Of a stretch of DNA of 45,405 nt, positions 1 to 7,798 are shown piece by piece. Position 1 is the stretch's first letter, and each line of letters starts with the position of its first letter. The position numbers and the translations under genes were made by a program. Below the pieces are notes generated by a model. It was given only the letters and a program-made list of their open reading frames with translations, was not told the origin of the DNA and searched no databases. This stretch comes from Nocardioides flavescens (GTDB lineage Bacteria > Actinomycetota > Actinomycetes > Propionibacteriales > Nocardioidaceae), in NCBI RefSeq assembly GCF_009823805.1, contig NZ_WUEK01000014.1:1-45405 (forward strand). The letters are read 5' to 3'.

Positions 1-187
1 GCGGCCACCAGCCCCGATCCGATCACCCCCACCGGGGCGATGACCAGAGACTCACAGTCTCGAAACCACGTCTCGGAGGTGCAGTGGTCTCGAGACGGCG
101 CTAGCGCGCCTCCTCAACCAGCCGTGTGAGCGCACCTTGGCAACCTGCGCCATAGGACCCGGCGCGGGCCGTCAGTAGCCTCACGGG
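1..187. other. Left-edge intergenic region with repeat fragments
   Basis: No complete gene is visible. On the minus strand a short frame open to the window edge could be the start of a gene reading leftward (GTG codons near 34-41, then V-I-G-S-G-L-V-A), but about 14 codons cannot be judged. Positions 55-69 carry half of the dispersed TCTCGAAACCAC repeat and 85-120 a fuller copy. The hexamer TAGCCT at 176-181 lies 6 nt before the GTG of the next gene and is its likely -10 element. Confidence 0.4.
85..120. repeat. REP-like palindromic repeat, copy 1
   Basis: This 36-bp element begins TGGTCTCGAGACGGCGC and ends with CTCCTCAACCA. Its inner part, GGCGCTAGCGCGCC, is nearly self-complementary and its ends (TGGT / ACCA) pair. 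The same element appears inverted at 6899-6934, and variants occur at 7740-7774 and 14502-14733. It is probably a non-coding dispersed repeat. Confidence 0.7.
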
Positions 188-1354
188 GTGACTGAAGCCT
201 CCGGCCCCCTGTCCGACCTGCTGGTCCTCGACCTGACCCGGGCCCTCGCCGGCCCGCACGCCGCGATGATGCTCGGCGACATGGGCGCGCGGGTCATCAA
301 GGTGGAGCCGCCGACCGGTGACGACACCCGCTCGTGGGGGCCGCCGTTCGTGGGCCCGGAGGACGACCGCCAGTCGACGTACTTCCTCTCGGCCAACCGC
401 AACAAGGAGTCGCTGGTCCTCGACCTCAAGGCCGAGGCCGACCGCGACGTGCTGGCGCGCCTGGTGGAGCGGGCCGACGTGCTGATGGAGAACTACCGCG
501 TCGGGGTGCTCGACCGGCTCGGGTTCAGCGTCGAGCGGCTCCACGAGCTCAACCCGCGTCTGGTCGTGCTGTCGATCACCGGCTTCGGCCACGACGGGCC
601 CGAGGCGAAGCGCGCCGGCTACGACCAGATCGCGCAGGGCGAGGGCGGGCTGATGTCGATCACCGGCACCACCCAGCCCACCAAGGTGGGCGTGCCGATC
701 GCCGACCTCATCGCCGGCATGAACGGCGCCTACGGCGTGCTCGCCGCCCTCCACGAGCGCGAGCGCACCGGGGCCGGCCGGGTCGTGCGCACCAGCCTGC
801 TGGCCGGCATGGTCGGCGTGCACGCCTTCCAGGGCACGAAGTGGACCGTGGCCGGCGAGGTGCCGGGGCTGGCGGGCGACCACCACCCCTCGATCGCGCC
901 GTACGGCATGTTCGCCACGCAGACCGCGCCGATCCAGATCGCCTGCGGCTCCGAGGGGCTCTGGCGCGCACTGTGCGGGGCGCTCGGCTGGGACGCCGCC
1001 GAGGAGGGCCTCGCCACCAACCCCGAGCGCGTCGCCCACCGCGACCTGCTGGTCACCCGCCTCGAGGCGCTCTTCGCCGACCAGCCGGCCGAGCACTGGT
1101 TGGCGCTGCTCTCCGACGCGGGCGTCCCCTCGGGCAAGGTGCGCTCGATGGACGACGTCTACGCCTGGGACCAGGTGCGCTCGCAGGGACTCCTCCTGCA
1201 GGTCGACCACCCCACCCTCGGCGAGATCGACATCCCGGGCTCACCGCTGCGCTTCGACGACAACCCCTTCAGCGGCGGGCGCAGCACCCACGTCGCCCCG
1301 CCCACCCTGGGCCAGCACGACGCAGCCATCCGCGCGTGGCTCGACGAGGACTGA
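188..1354 (+). CDS. Family III CoA-transferase (CaiB/BaiF type)
   Basis: The 388-residue protein has the full length of CaiB/BaiF (formyl-CoA transferase) enzymes, which move CoA from a CoA thioester to a free carboxylic acid through an aspartyl-CoA intermediate. The N-terminal L-D-L-T-R-x-L-A-G-P segment, the GYDQIAQGEGG segment and V-G-V-P-I-A-D-L-I-A-G fit the family. Asp173 is where the catalytic Asp is expected. The GTG start is supported by a TAGCCT hexamer 6 nt upstream (176-181), suggesting a leaderless transcript. Substrate cannot be read from sequence. The next genes encode a ring-opening amidohydrolase and a carboxyltransferase, so a short dicarboxylate such as malonate is a reasonable guess, nothing more. 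Confidence 0.85.
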   Translation: MTEASGPLSDLLVLDLTRALAGPHAAMMLGDMGARVIKVEPPTGDDTRSWGPPFVGPEDDRQSTYFLSANRNKESLVLDLKAEADRDVLARLVERADVLMENYRVGVLDRLGFSVERLHELNPRLVVLSITGFGHDGPEAKRAGYDQIAQGEGGLMSITGTTQPTKVGVPIADLIAGMNGAYGVLAALHERERTGAGRVVRTSLLAGMVGVHAFQGTKWTVAGEVPGLAGDHHPSIAPYGMFATQTAPIQIACGSEGLWRALCGALGWDAAEEGLATNPERVAHRDLLVTRLEALFADQPAEHWLALLSDAGVPSGKVRSMDDVYAWDQVRSQGLLLQVDHPTLGEIDIPGSPLRFDDNPFSGGRSTHVAPPTLGQHDAAIRAWLDED

Positions 1355-1406
1355 CCCGCTGAGGATTGGCACAACCTGACAAACCCCGCCGCCCAGCCCG
1401 CCACAG

Positions 1407-1443
1407 TTGCGACGTACCTCCCCGCGACGTACGTCGGCAGGAT
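1407..1443 (+). promoter_or_regulatory. Palindrome and repeated GCGACGTAC before the amidohydrolase gene
   Basis: GCGACGTAC occurs at 1409-1417 and again at 1424-1432. The second copy is part of the perfect 12-bp palindrome CGACGTACGTCG (1425-1436). A CAGGAT hexamer at 1438-1443 could be a weak -10. The position just upstream of 1470 suits an operator, perhaps for the UTRA regulator three genes down. That link is inference. Confidence 0.4.
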
Positions 1444-1469
1444 GGTCGGACCCGACGAAAGAAGAACCC

Positions 1470-2591
1470 ATGCCCAGCGCCATCGAAGTACGCAAGGTCC
1501 CGATCCTCTCCGTCACCGACGCCAGCGGGCTCGAGAAGCTCATCGACGACGGCGTCCTGCAGGCCGACCGCGTCATCGCGATCATCGGCAAGACCGAGGG
1601 CAACGGCGGCGTCAACGACTACACCCGCATCCTCGCCGACCGCGCGTTCCGCGAGGTCCTGATCGCCAAGGGCGCCCCCGAGGCCCAGGTCAAGGAGGTG
1701 CCGATCGTCTGGTCCGGCGGCACCGACGGCGTCATCAGCCCCCACGCCACCATCTTCGCGACCACCGACGCCGAGCCGAGCGACGAGCCGCGCCTCACCG
1801 TCGGTTTCGCGATGTCCGAGGTGCTGCAGCCCGAGGACATCGGCCGCTCCGGCATGGTCACCAAGGTCGCCGACGCCGTGAAGGTCGCCATGGAGCGGGC
1901 CGGCATCACCGACGCCTCCGACGTGCACTACGTGCAGACCAAGACCCCGCTGCTGACCCTCTCGACCATCGAGGACGCCAAGTCGCGCGGCAAGGACGTC
2001 TTCACCGAGGACACGCTCTACTCGATGGACGTCTCCAACGGCGGCACCGCCCTCGGCATCGCCGTCGCACTCGGCGAGATCGAGATGCCCTCCGACGAGC
2101 AGGTCCTCAAGGACCGCACGCTCTTCTCCTCGGTCGCCTCCTGCTCCTCGGGCGTCGAGCTCGACCGCGCGCAGGTCGTCGTGGTCGGCAACGCCACCGG
2201 TGTCGGCGGTCGCTACCGCATCGGCCACTCCGTGATGAACGACGCGCTCGACGCCGACGGCATCTGGGAGGCCATCCGCAGCGCCGGTCTCGAGCTGCCC
2301 GAGCGCCCGCACAGCTCCGACCTGCAGGGCCGCCTGGTCAACGTCTTCCTCAAGTGCGAGGCCTCCCAGGACGGTCACGTCCGCGGTCGTCGCAACGCGA
2401 TGCTCGACGACTCGGACGTGCACTGGCACCGCCAGATCAAGTCGGCCGTCGGCGGCGTGACCGCCTCGGTCACCGGCGACCCGGCCTGCTTCGTGTCGGT
2501 CTCGGCCGCCCACCAGGGTCCCGACGGCGGCGGCCCGGTCGCCGCGATCGTCGACCTCGGCGACCAGCCCACGGGCTACCCCGCTCCGTGA
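1470..2591 (+). CDS. Ring-opening amidohydrolase (cyanuric acid hydrolase / barbiturase family)
   Basis: The 373-residue protein belongs to the small AtzD/barbiturase family, which hydrolyses one amide bond of cyanuric acid or barbiturate. Three internal repeats each carry the expected serine region: W-S-G-G-T-D-G (Ser82), C-S-S-G-V-E (Ser226/227) and S-V-S-A-A-H-Q-G-P (Ser343/345). Lys158, in Q-T-K-T-P, is positioned as the catalytic lysine partner of the second serine. The C-terminal D-G-G-G-P is also typical. The ATG at 1470 follows a purine-rich GAAAGAAG, so I prefer it to the ATG 63 nt upstream. The stop overlaps the next start (GTGA), which indicates translational coupling to the carboxyltransferase. 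Whether the substrate is cyanurate or barbiturate cannot be settled here. Without other triazine genes, barbiturate (pyrimidine oxidation) is slightly favoured. Confidence 0.88.
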   Translation: MPSAIEVRKVPILSVTDASGLEKLIDDGVLQADRVIAIIGKTEGNGGVNDYTRILADRAFREVLIAKGAPEAQVKEVPIVWSGGTDGVISPHATIFATTDAEPSDEPRLTVGFAMSEVLQPEDIGRSGMVTKVADAVKVAMERAGITDASDVHYVQTKTPLLTLSTIEDAKSRGKDVFTEDTLYSMDVSNGGTALGIAVALGEIEMPSDEQVLKDRTLFSSVASCSSGVELDRAQVVVVGNATGVGGRYRIGHSVMNDALDADGIWEAIRSAGLELPERPHSSDLQGRLVNVFLKCEASQDGHVRGRRNAMLDDSDVHWHRQIKSAVGGVTASVTGDPACFVSVSAAHQGPDGGGPVAAIVDLGDQPTGYPAP

Positions 2592-4084
2592 GCGAGCGCC
2601 TCGGCGCCCGGGAGCTCCTCGACCGGGTCCTCGACCCCGGGTCGTGGGTCTCCTGGGACGCCGAGGCGCAGGAGCCCGCCTCCGCCGCTCCCGGCAGCCG
2701 CTACGCCGCCGAGCTCGACGCTGCGCGGGACAAGGCCGGCACCGACGAGTCGGTGATCACCGGCCAGGGCACGATCTCCGGTCGTCCGGTGGCGGTGATC
2801 GCCAGCGAGTTCCGCTTCCTCGCGGGCTCGATCGGCCACGCCGCGTCGCTGCGCCTCGTGGCCGCCGTACGCCGGGCGACGCGCGAGGGTCTCCCGCTCT
2901 TCGCCGCCCCCACCTCCGGCGGCACCCGGATGCAGGAGGGCACGCCGGCGTTCCTCGGCATGGTCAAGGTCGCCGCCGCGGTCACGGCCCACAAGCGCGC
3001 CGGCCTGCCCTACGTCGTCTACCTGCGCCACCCCACGACCGGCGGGGTCTTCGCCTCGTGGGGCTCGCTCGGCCACTTCACCGCCGCCGAGCCGGGCGCG
3101 CTCGTCGGGTTCCTCGGGCCGCGGGTCTACGAGGCGCTCTACGACGCGCCGTTCCCCGAGGGCGTGCAGGTCTCGGAGAACCTCCACAGCAAAGGCCTCA
3201 TCGACGCCGTCATCGGCGTCGACGACCTCGCCTCGGTCGCCACGCTCGTGCTCGACGTGCTCATGTCGGCGCGCGAGGAGCCGCCCGAGCTGCTCGAGCT
3301 GCCCCGCGACGAGCTCGAGGAGGTGCCGGCCTGGGAGTCCATCACCCGCTCGCGGCGCCCCGACCGGCCCGGCCTGCGTGAGCTGCTGCGCCACACCGCC
3401 GACGTCGTCATCCCGCTGAGCGGCACCGCCGAGGGTGAGATCGACGACCACCTGCTGCTCTGCCTGGCGCGGTTCGGCTCGACGTCGTGCCTGGTGCTCG
3501 GCCACGACCGCCGTCACAACCGTGAGGGGTCCTCGCTCGGCCCCGCCGGCCTGCGTGAGGCCCGGCGCGGGATGCGGCTGGCCCAAGAGCTCGGGCTGCC
3601 GCTCGTCAGCGTCATCGACACCGCCGGCGCCGAGCTGAGCCGCGACGCCGAGGAGGGTGGACTGGCCGCGGAGATCGCGCGCTGCCTCTCCGACCTCGTC
3701 ATGCTCGAGGCGCCCACGGTCTGCCTGATGATGGGGGAGGGCACCGGCGGCGGCGCCCTCGCGCTGCTGCCCGCCGACACGGTCGTGTGCGCCGAGCACT
3801 CCTGGCTCTCGCCGCTGCCGCCCGAGGGTGCCGCCGCGATCCTGCACCGCGACCCGTCGCGGGCCCCGGAGGTCGCCCAGGCGCAGGGCGTCTCGGCCCG
3901 TGAGCTGCTGGCCGCGGGCATCGTCGACCGGATCGTCTCCGAGCCCGTGGACCCCGCCACGGCGCCCGAGGAGTTCTGCGCGCGCCTCGCCCACGTGCTG
4001 CGCTACGAGATCGCCCATCTGGTCCGCACCGACCCCGCCGACCGGCTCGAACGGCGTCTGGCGCGCTACGAGCGGCTCGGCTGA
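2588..4084 (+). CDS. Fused AccD-AccA-type carboxyltransferase
   Basis: The 498-residue protein joins the two halves of an acetyl-CoA-carboxylase-type carboxyltransferase. The N-terminal beta-like half (about 30-235) has S-G-G-T-R-M-Q-E-G around residue 110. The C-terminal alpha-like half (about 260-490) has G-E-G-T-G-G-G-A-L from residue 383 and P-P-E-G-A-A-A-I-L-H-R-D. The Cys4 zinc ribbon of bacterial AccD is absent. Such enzymes transfer carboxyl between carboxybiotin and an acyl-CoA, but no biotin carboxylase or carrier gene is in the window, so partners must be elsewhere or the enzyme works as a decarboxylase or transcarboxylase. The GTG start overlaps the amidohydrolase stop by 4 nt, which ties the two functions together. 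Confidence 0.85.
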   Translation: MSERLGARELLDRVLDPGSWVSWDAEAQEPASAAPGSRYAAELDAARDKAGTDESVITGQGTISGRPVAVIASEFRFLAGSIGHAASLRLVAAVRRATREGLPLFAAPTSGGTRMQEGTPAFLGMVKVAAAVTAHKRAGLPYVVYLRHPTTGGVFASWGSLGHFTAAEPGALVGFLGPRVYEALYDAPFPEGVQVSENLHSKGLIDAVIGVDDLASVATLVLDVLMSAREEPPELLELPRDELEEVPAWESITRSRRPDRPGLRELLRHTADVVIPLSGTAEGEIDDHLLLCLARFGSTSCLVLGHDRRHNREGSSLGPAGLREARRGMRLAQELGLPLVSVIDTAGAELSRDAEEGGLAAEIARCLSDLVMLEAPTVCLMMGEGTGGGALALLPADTVVCAEHSWLSPLPPEGAAAILHRDPSRAPEVAQAQGVSARELLAAGIVDRIVSEPVDPATAPEEFCARLAHVLRYEIAHLVRTDPADRLERRLARYERLG

Positions 4085-4135
4085 GAGCGTCCGCTACGGT
4101 CCTGGTGCACGAGTGTCCAGCAGGGGGGTGACCGC

Positions 4136-4882
4136 GTGAGCGAGGAGCAGACGTTCCGCGCCGGGGTGCCGGCGTACGTCGAGGCCTACGACAAGATCTC
4201 CGAGCTCATCGCCCGCACCGGCCTGCGCCCGGGCGACCTCGTCCCGGGCGAGGTCACGCTCGCCGCGGACCTCTACGCCGACCGGGTCGCGGTCGCCGAG
4301 GCGCTGCTGCTCCTGGAGGAGGACGGTCGCCTCGTGCGCGACCGCGGGCGACGCTGGCGGGTCGCGCCGCGGCGTACGGCACCGGTCGGCTTCGCCGCCA
4401 GCTTCCACCGGATGCTCGGCCCCGAGGTGCACCCCGCCCGCCGGCTGCTGGCCGAGGTGGAGCGACCGAGCGCCTGGACCCGTGACCTGCTCGGGGCCGA
4501 CGAGCCGTGCCTGGTGTGGGAGACGGTCTTCGAGCGCGAGGGCGTGCTGCTCGCGGCGAGCCTCGAGCTCCTGCTGACCAGTGCCGCCCCCGCGGAGCTC
4601 CTCGACGACCTCGACGCCAGCGTCCACGTCGTGTCCGAGCGCCCCAGCCTGCTCGAGACGCTCGGCGCCGACGTGCGCGCCCGGCTCACTCCGCAGGTCT
4701 GGCGGCTCGCGCCGGTCTCCCGCAACACCGAGCGGCTCTCGTGGATGGAGCTGCCGCTGCACGGCATCCCGGCCTCGCTCACGGTCGTCCTCGCCGACGG
4801 CGACCGGCCGGTCTACCTCGCCAAGAACACCTTCGACCTCGCCACCTTCGACCTCGCGGTGGACCTCACCATCGCGCCCTAG
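4136..4882 (+). CDS. GntR/UTRA (HutC-type) transcription regulator
   Basis: The 248-residue protein has an N-terminal winged helix (about 10-80) followed by a C-terminal ligand-binding domain of the UTRA/chorismate-lyase fold. In HutC-type regulators this domain senses a pathway metabolite and releases DNA. It lies 51 nt after the carboxyltransferase on the same strand, with its own possible -10 (TACGGT, 4095-4100) and a Shine-Dalgarno AGGGGGGT a few bases before the GTG. It is the obvious candidate regulator of the CoA-transferase/amidohydrolase/carboxyltransferase block. Its stop overlaps the converging MocR gene by 4 nt. The winged helix is rather divergent from textbook GntR, so the exact subfamily is less certain than the fold. 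Confidence 0.75.
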   Translation: MSEEQTFRAGVPAYVEAYDKISELIARTGLRPGDLVPGEVTLAADLYADRVAVAEALLLLEEDGRLVRDRGRRWRVAPRRTAPVGFAASFHRMLGPEVHPARRLLAEVERPSAWTRDLLGADEPCLVWETVFEREGVLLAASLELLLTSAAPAELLDDLDASVHVVSERPSLLETLGADVRARLTPQVWRLAPVSRNTERLSWMELPLHGIPASLTVVLADGDRPVYLAKNTFDLATFDLAVDLTIAP

Positions 4883-6216
4883 CTGGCCGCGTCGTCCAGC
4901 ACGGCGCGGCGCACGACGGCCAGGCTGTCGCGCAGCGTCTCGAGGTCGACCGAGCCGAGGGCGAGGCGGATCGCCTGCGGCACCGCGCTCGTCGTGGCGA
5001 ACGGCTCCGCGGTGCTCACCGAGACCCCGGCGCGGCCGAGGGCGCCGGCGACCCGGTCGGCCCGGCCGTCGGGTGGCAGGGGCAGCCAGGTGACGTACGA
5101 CGTCGGGTGGGCGACCGCACCGAGGTCGTCGAGCGCGGCCCGGGCGAGGGCCTGACGGGTGCGGGCGTCGGCGCGCTTCTCCTCCTCGAGCCGGGCGACG
5201 GTGCCGTCCTCGATCCAGCGGCAGGCCAGGGCGGTGAGCAGGGCCGGGGTGTTCCAGGTGGTGGCGCGCACGGCCCGGGCGAGCGCGGGCACCAGGTCAC
5301 CCGGCGCGGCCAGGAAGCCGACGCGCAGCCCCGTCGCGACGTTCTTGGACAGTGCCGTCACGTGGACCGTGCGCTCGGGGGCCAGCGCGGCGAGCGGGGT
5401 CGCGCCGCTCCCGCCGAGATAGGCGTACGACGCGTCCTCCACGAGCAGCAGGTCGTGGCGCCGCGCGGCGGCGACGAGGCGGCGGCGGTGCGCCTCGCCG
5501 ACGACCCAACCGAGCGGGTTGTGCACGGTCGGCATCGCGTAGACGGCCCGCACGGGACGGGTGGCGCAGAGCCGGTCGAGCTCGTCGAGGTCCGGGCCGT
5601 CCGGGGTCACCGGCAGGGGAGCGAGGTCGAGGCCGAAGGCCGGCGCCAGCACCTTGAAGCCGGGGTAGGTCAGTGCGTCGACCGCGACCACGTCGCCGGG
5701 GCGCAGCGTCGCCATGACGGTGACGGCCAGCCCGTGCTGGGCGCCGCTGGTGAGCACGACCCGGTCCGGGGCGACGTCGACGCCGTGGCGCAGGAGGTGG
5801 CGGGCGACCGTGGCCCGCTCGGCGGGTCGGCCCTCGTGCGGCTGGTAGCGCAGCAGCGCGTCGAGGTCGCCCGCCGTCGACAGCTCGCGCAGCGCCTGGC
5901 GCAGCAGGTCGGCCTGCCCTGGCAGCGCCGGGTGGTTGAAGGTCAGGTCGACGGTGCCCGCCGCCACGTCGACCTGGTCGACCCCGTGCCCGGGCGGCAC
6001 CGCCGCGTCGCGCACGAACGTCCCCCGACCCTGCTCGCGCGAGACCAGGCCGAGCGCCTCCAGCTCGGCGTAGACCCGGGTCGCGGTGACCACCGCGATG
6101 CCCTCCCGCGCGGCCAGCGCCCGGTGGGTCGGCAGGCGGCTGCCGCTGGTCAGGCGACCGGAGCGGATCGCGTCGGCGTACTCCTCGACCAGGAGGCGCG
6201 AGCGGGGCGTGGCCAC
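4879..6216 (-). CDS. MocR-family PLP-dependent transcription regulator
   Basis: The 445-residue protein has a GntR winged helix (about 5-70, including S-R-L-P-T-H-R-A-L-A and Q-G-R-G-T-F-V) fused to a fold-type-I aminotransferase domain. The PLP-binding lysine is Lys291 in A-L-S-K-N-V-A-T-G-L-R-V-G, with H-N-P-L-G (232-236) and E-D-A-S-Y-A-Y (260-266) as other cofactor contacts. MocR proteins use PLP-linked ligands to control a divergent neighbour, here the DJ-1/PfpI gene at 6279. The GTG start has TACACT (6223-6228 read on the minus strand) exactly 6 nt upstream, so the mRNA is probably leaderless. No pdxS/pdxT genes lie nearby, so calling it PdxR is not justified. Confidence 0.88.
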   Translation of the reverse strand: MATPRSRLLVEEYADAIRSGRLTSGSRLPTHRALAAREGIAVVTATRVYAELEALGLVSREQGRGTFVRDAAVPPGHGVDQVDVAAGTVDLTFNHPALPGQADLLRQALRELSTAGDLDALLRYQPHEGRPAERATVARHLLRHGVDVAPDRVVLTSGAQHGLAVTVMATLRPGDVVAVDALTYPGFKVLAPAFGLDLAPLPVTPDGPDLDELDRLCATRPVRAVYAMPTVHNPLGWVVGEAHRRRLVAAARRHDLLLVEDASYAYLGGSGATPLAALAPERTVHVTALSKNVATGLRVGFLAAPGDLVPALARAVRATTWNTPALLTALACRWIEDGTVARLEEEKRADARTRQALARAALDDLGAVAHPTSYVTWLPLPPDGRADRVAGALGRAGVSVSTAEPFATTSAVPQAIRLALGSVDLETLRDSLAVVRRAVLDDAAS

Positions 6217-6278
6217 GGTGGGAGTGTAGGCAGGACAATTCTTCGACTGTCATGACCCGTCGGTCCTACGGTCGGGAC
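6217..6278. promoter_or_regulatory. Divergent leaderless promoters of the MocR and DJ-1 genes
   Basis: On the minus strand TACACT (6223-6228) lies 6 nt before the GTG at 6216. On the plus strand TACGGT (6267-6272) lies 6 nt before the GTG at 6279. The 38 bp between the two hexamers would have to hold both -35 regions and any MocR operator. Confidence 0.55.
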
Positions 6279-6905
6279 GTGCACATCGCGATCATCACCG
6301 CCGAAGGCTTCAACGAGCTCGACTCCCTCATCGCCCTGGGCGTCCTCAACCGCTACCGCGCGCCCGGCTGGCGCGTCACCCTGGCGACCCCGGCACCGCG
6401 GGTCACCTCCATGAACGGCGTCGTCGTCGAGCAGATGTCGACGCTGCAGGAGGCGGTCACCGCCGACGCGGTGCTCGTGGGCAGCGGCATCGCCACCCGC
6501 GAGCTCGTCGAGGACCCCGCGGTCATGGGCGTGCTGAGCGGCCTGGAGCCGGGCCGGCAGCTCGTCGGCGCCCAGTGCTCCGGCGCGCTCGTGCTGGCCC
6601 GGCTCGGCCTCCTCGACGACGTGCCCGCCTGCACCGACCTCACCACCAAGCCGTGGGTCGTCGCCGCCGGCGTCGAGGTGCTCGACCAGCCGTTCTTCGC
6701 CCGCGGCGACCTCGCCACCGCCGGCGGCTGCCTCTCCTCGGCCTACCTCGCCGCCTGGGTCCTCGCCCGCCTCGTCGGCCGGGAGGCCGCCGAGGACGCC
6801 CTGCACTACGTCGCGCCGGTGGGGGAGAAGGCGTCGTACGTAGAGCGTGCCTGGCGCAACGTCGCGCCGTACCTCCCGGTGGCGGTCGCCACCCCCGCTG
6901 GTTGA
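6279..6905 (+). CDS. DJ-1/PfpI-family (class I glutamine amidotransferase-like) protein
   Basis: The 208-residue protein has the single-domain DJ-1/PfpI fold. The nucleophile-elbow cysteine is Cys100 in G-A-Q-C-S-G-A, and the start reads H-I-A-I-I-T-A-E-G-F-N-E-L-D. Members act as chaperones, glyoxalases, isonitrile hydratases or unknown hydrolases; the sequence alone does not choose. I use the GTG at 6279 rather than the ATG at 6252, because TACGGT lies 6 nt before the GTG and the ATG would precede that promoter. The gene is divergent from a MocR regulator and is its likely target. The last codons (G-stop) lie inside a dispersed palindromic repeat that supplies the TGA. Confidence 0.8.
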   Translation: MHIAIITAEGFNELDSLIALGVLNRYRAPGWRVTLATPAPRVTSMNGVVVEQMSTLQEAVTADAVLVGSGIATRELVEDPAVMGVLSGLEPGRQLVGAQCSGALVLARLGLLDDVPACTDLTTKPWVVAAGVEVLDQPFFARGDLATAGGCLSSAYLAAWVLARLVGREAAEDALHYVAPVGEKASYVERAWRNVAPYLPVAVATPAG

Positions 6906-6934
6906 GGAGGCGCGCCAGCGCCGTCTCGAAACCA
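6899..6934. repeat. REP-like palindromic repeat, copy 2 (inverted)
   Basis: TGGTTGAGGAGGCGCGCC leads into AGCGCCGTCTCGAAACCA. This is the inverse complement of the copy at 85-120 with only a couple of differences. The stop codon of the DJ-1 gene (TGA, 6903-6905) lies within the element. Confidence 0.75.
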
Positions 6935-6952
6935 CGAGGGGATGATGACCGG

Positions 6953-7738
6953 GTGATCGTCGCTCTGCTCGGTGACCTCGAGGGTGACCGCGACTGGGCG
7001 GTGGACCGGCTGCGGGTCATCGGTGAGCGCGGTGACGTCCGGATGGTCCTGCAGCTCGGTGACCTGCGCTTCGGCATGGGGCCGGACCCCGACGGCTACC
7101 TCGACGCGATCGACTCCGCGTGCGCCGACCATGGGCTGGAGATGTGGTCGATCGGTGGCAACCACGAGCACTGGGCGCGTCTCGACGAACTGTGGTCACT
7201 GCCCGAGTGGCAGCTGCCGGACGGCTCGCTGGCACCGTTGAGGCTTCGCGAGCGGGTCCTGATGCTCCCCCGCGGTCACCGGTGGGAGCTCGGCGCGCGC
7301 TCGTTCGTCGCGCTCGGGGGTGCCCCTTCGGTCAACGTCACGCAACTGACCGAGGGCGTCGACTGGTGGCCGAGCGAGGTGGTCGAGGAGCGCCACGTCG
7401 ACGCGACCGTCGCAGGAGGTTCGGCGGACGTGATGCTGACCCACGACAGCCCCGGACCGCCGTACTGCACGGCGCCGGTCGGCGAGATCATCACGGGCAA
7501 TCCGTGGGGTCGGCCCGACTCGACACTCGCCTACGCGCAGACCGGGATCGATCGCATCACCAGGGCGGTGACTGGAGTCGCACCGCGCTTGCTCGTCCAC
7601 GGTCACTTCCACGTCGGTGGCGAGGCCGTCGTCCACCTCCCAGGCGCGTGCCGTCCGACCATGGTCTGGTCGCTCGGCGCCAACGGTGACGAGGCGAATC
7701 TGCGCTACCTCGACATGGAGACGCTCGTCGACCCATGA
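6953..7738 (+). CDS. Calcineurin-like metallophosphoesterase
   Basis: The 261-residue protein carries the metal-binding motifs of the calcineurin-like phosphoesterase superfamily in order: L-L-G-D near the start, Q-L-G-D-L-R, G-G-N-H-E-H-W, L-T-H-D and V-H-G-H-F-H. Two divalent metals would be bound and a phosphoester hydrolysed. The substrate is unknown. The GTG at 6953 is the first plausible start after the repeat; a GATGAT hexamer lies 6 nt upstream, as at the next gene. The next element begins 2 nt after the stop and is another REP-like repeat. Confidence 0.82.
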   Translation: MIVALLGDLEGDRDWAVDRLRVIGERGDVRMVLQLGDLRFGMGPDPDGYLDAIDSACADHGLEMWSIGGNHEHWARLDELWSLPEWQLPDGSLAPLRLRERVLMLPRGHRWELGARSFVALGGAPSVNVTQLTEGVDWWPSEVVEERHVDATVAGGSADVMLTHDSPGPPYCTAPVGEIITGNPWGRPDSTLAYAQTGIDRITRAVTGVAPRLLVHGHFHVGGEAVVHLPGACRPTMVWSLGANGDEANLRYLDMETLVDP

Positions 7739-7739
7739 G

Positions 7740-7774
7740 TGGTTTCGAGACACGACTCCGTCCTTCGTCGACCA
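7740..7774. repeat. REP-like palindromic repeat, copy 3
   Basis: TGGTTTCGAGACACGACT followed by CCGTCCTTCGTCGACCA has the same outer arms as copies 1 and 2, with a different stem centre (GACT.CCGTC). It fills most of the 60-bp gap between the phosphoesterase stop and the MFS start. Confidence 0.65.
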
Positions 7775-7798
7775 CCGGGCGTGCGCGATGATCCGCGG

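Noticed and set aside
1..41. Partial gene on the minus strand at the left edge
   Set aside because: Only about 14 codons are visible and no reliable start or family pattern can be shown.
1470..2591. Assigning the amidohydrolase firmly as cyanuric acid hydrolase (AtzD)
   Set aside because: Family motifs do not separate cyanurate from barbiturate activity by eye, and no other triazine genes are present.
4879..6216. Naming the MocR protein PdxR
   Set aside because: There are no pdxS/pdxT genes nearby; the divergent gene is a DJ-1 protein.
6252..6278. ATG start for the DJ-1 protein
   Set aside because: The TACGGT -10 element lies downstream of it and 6 nt before the GTG at 6279. The extra nine residues do not belong to the fold.
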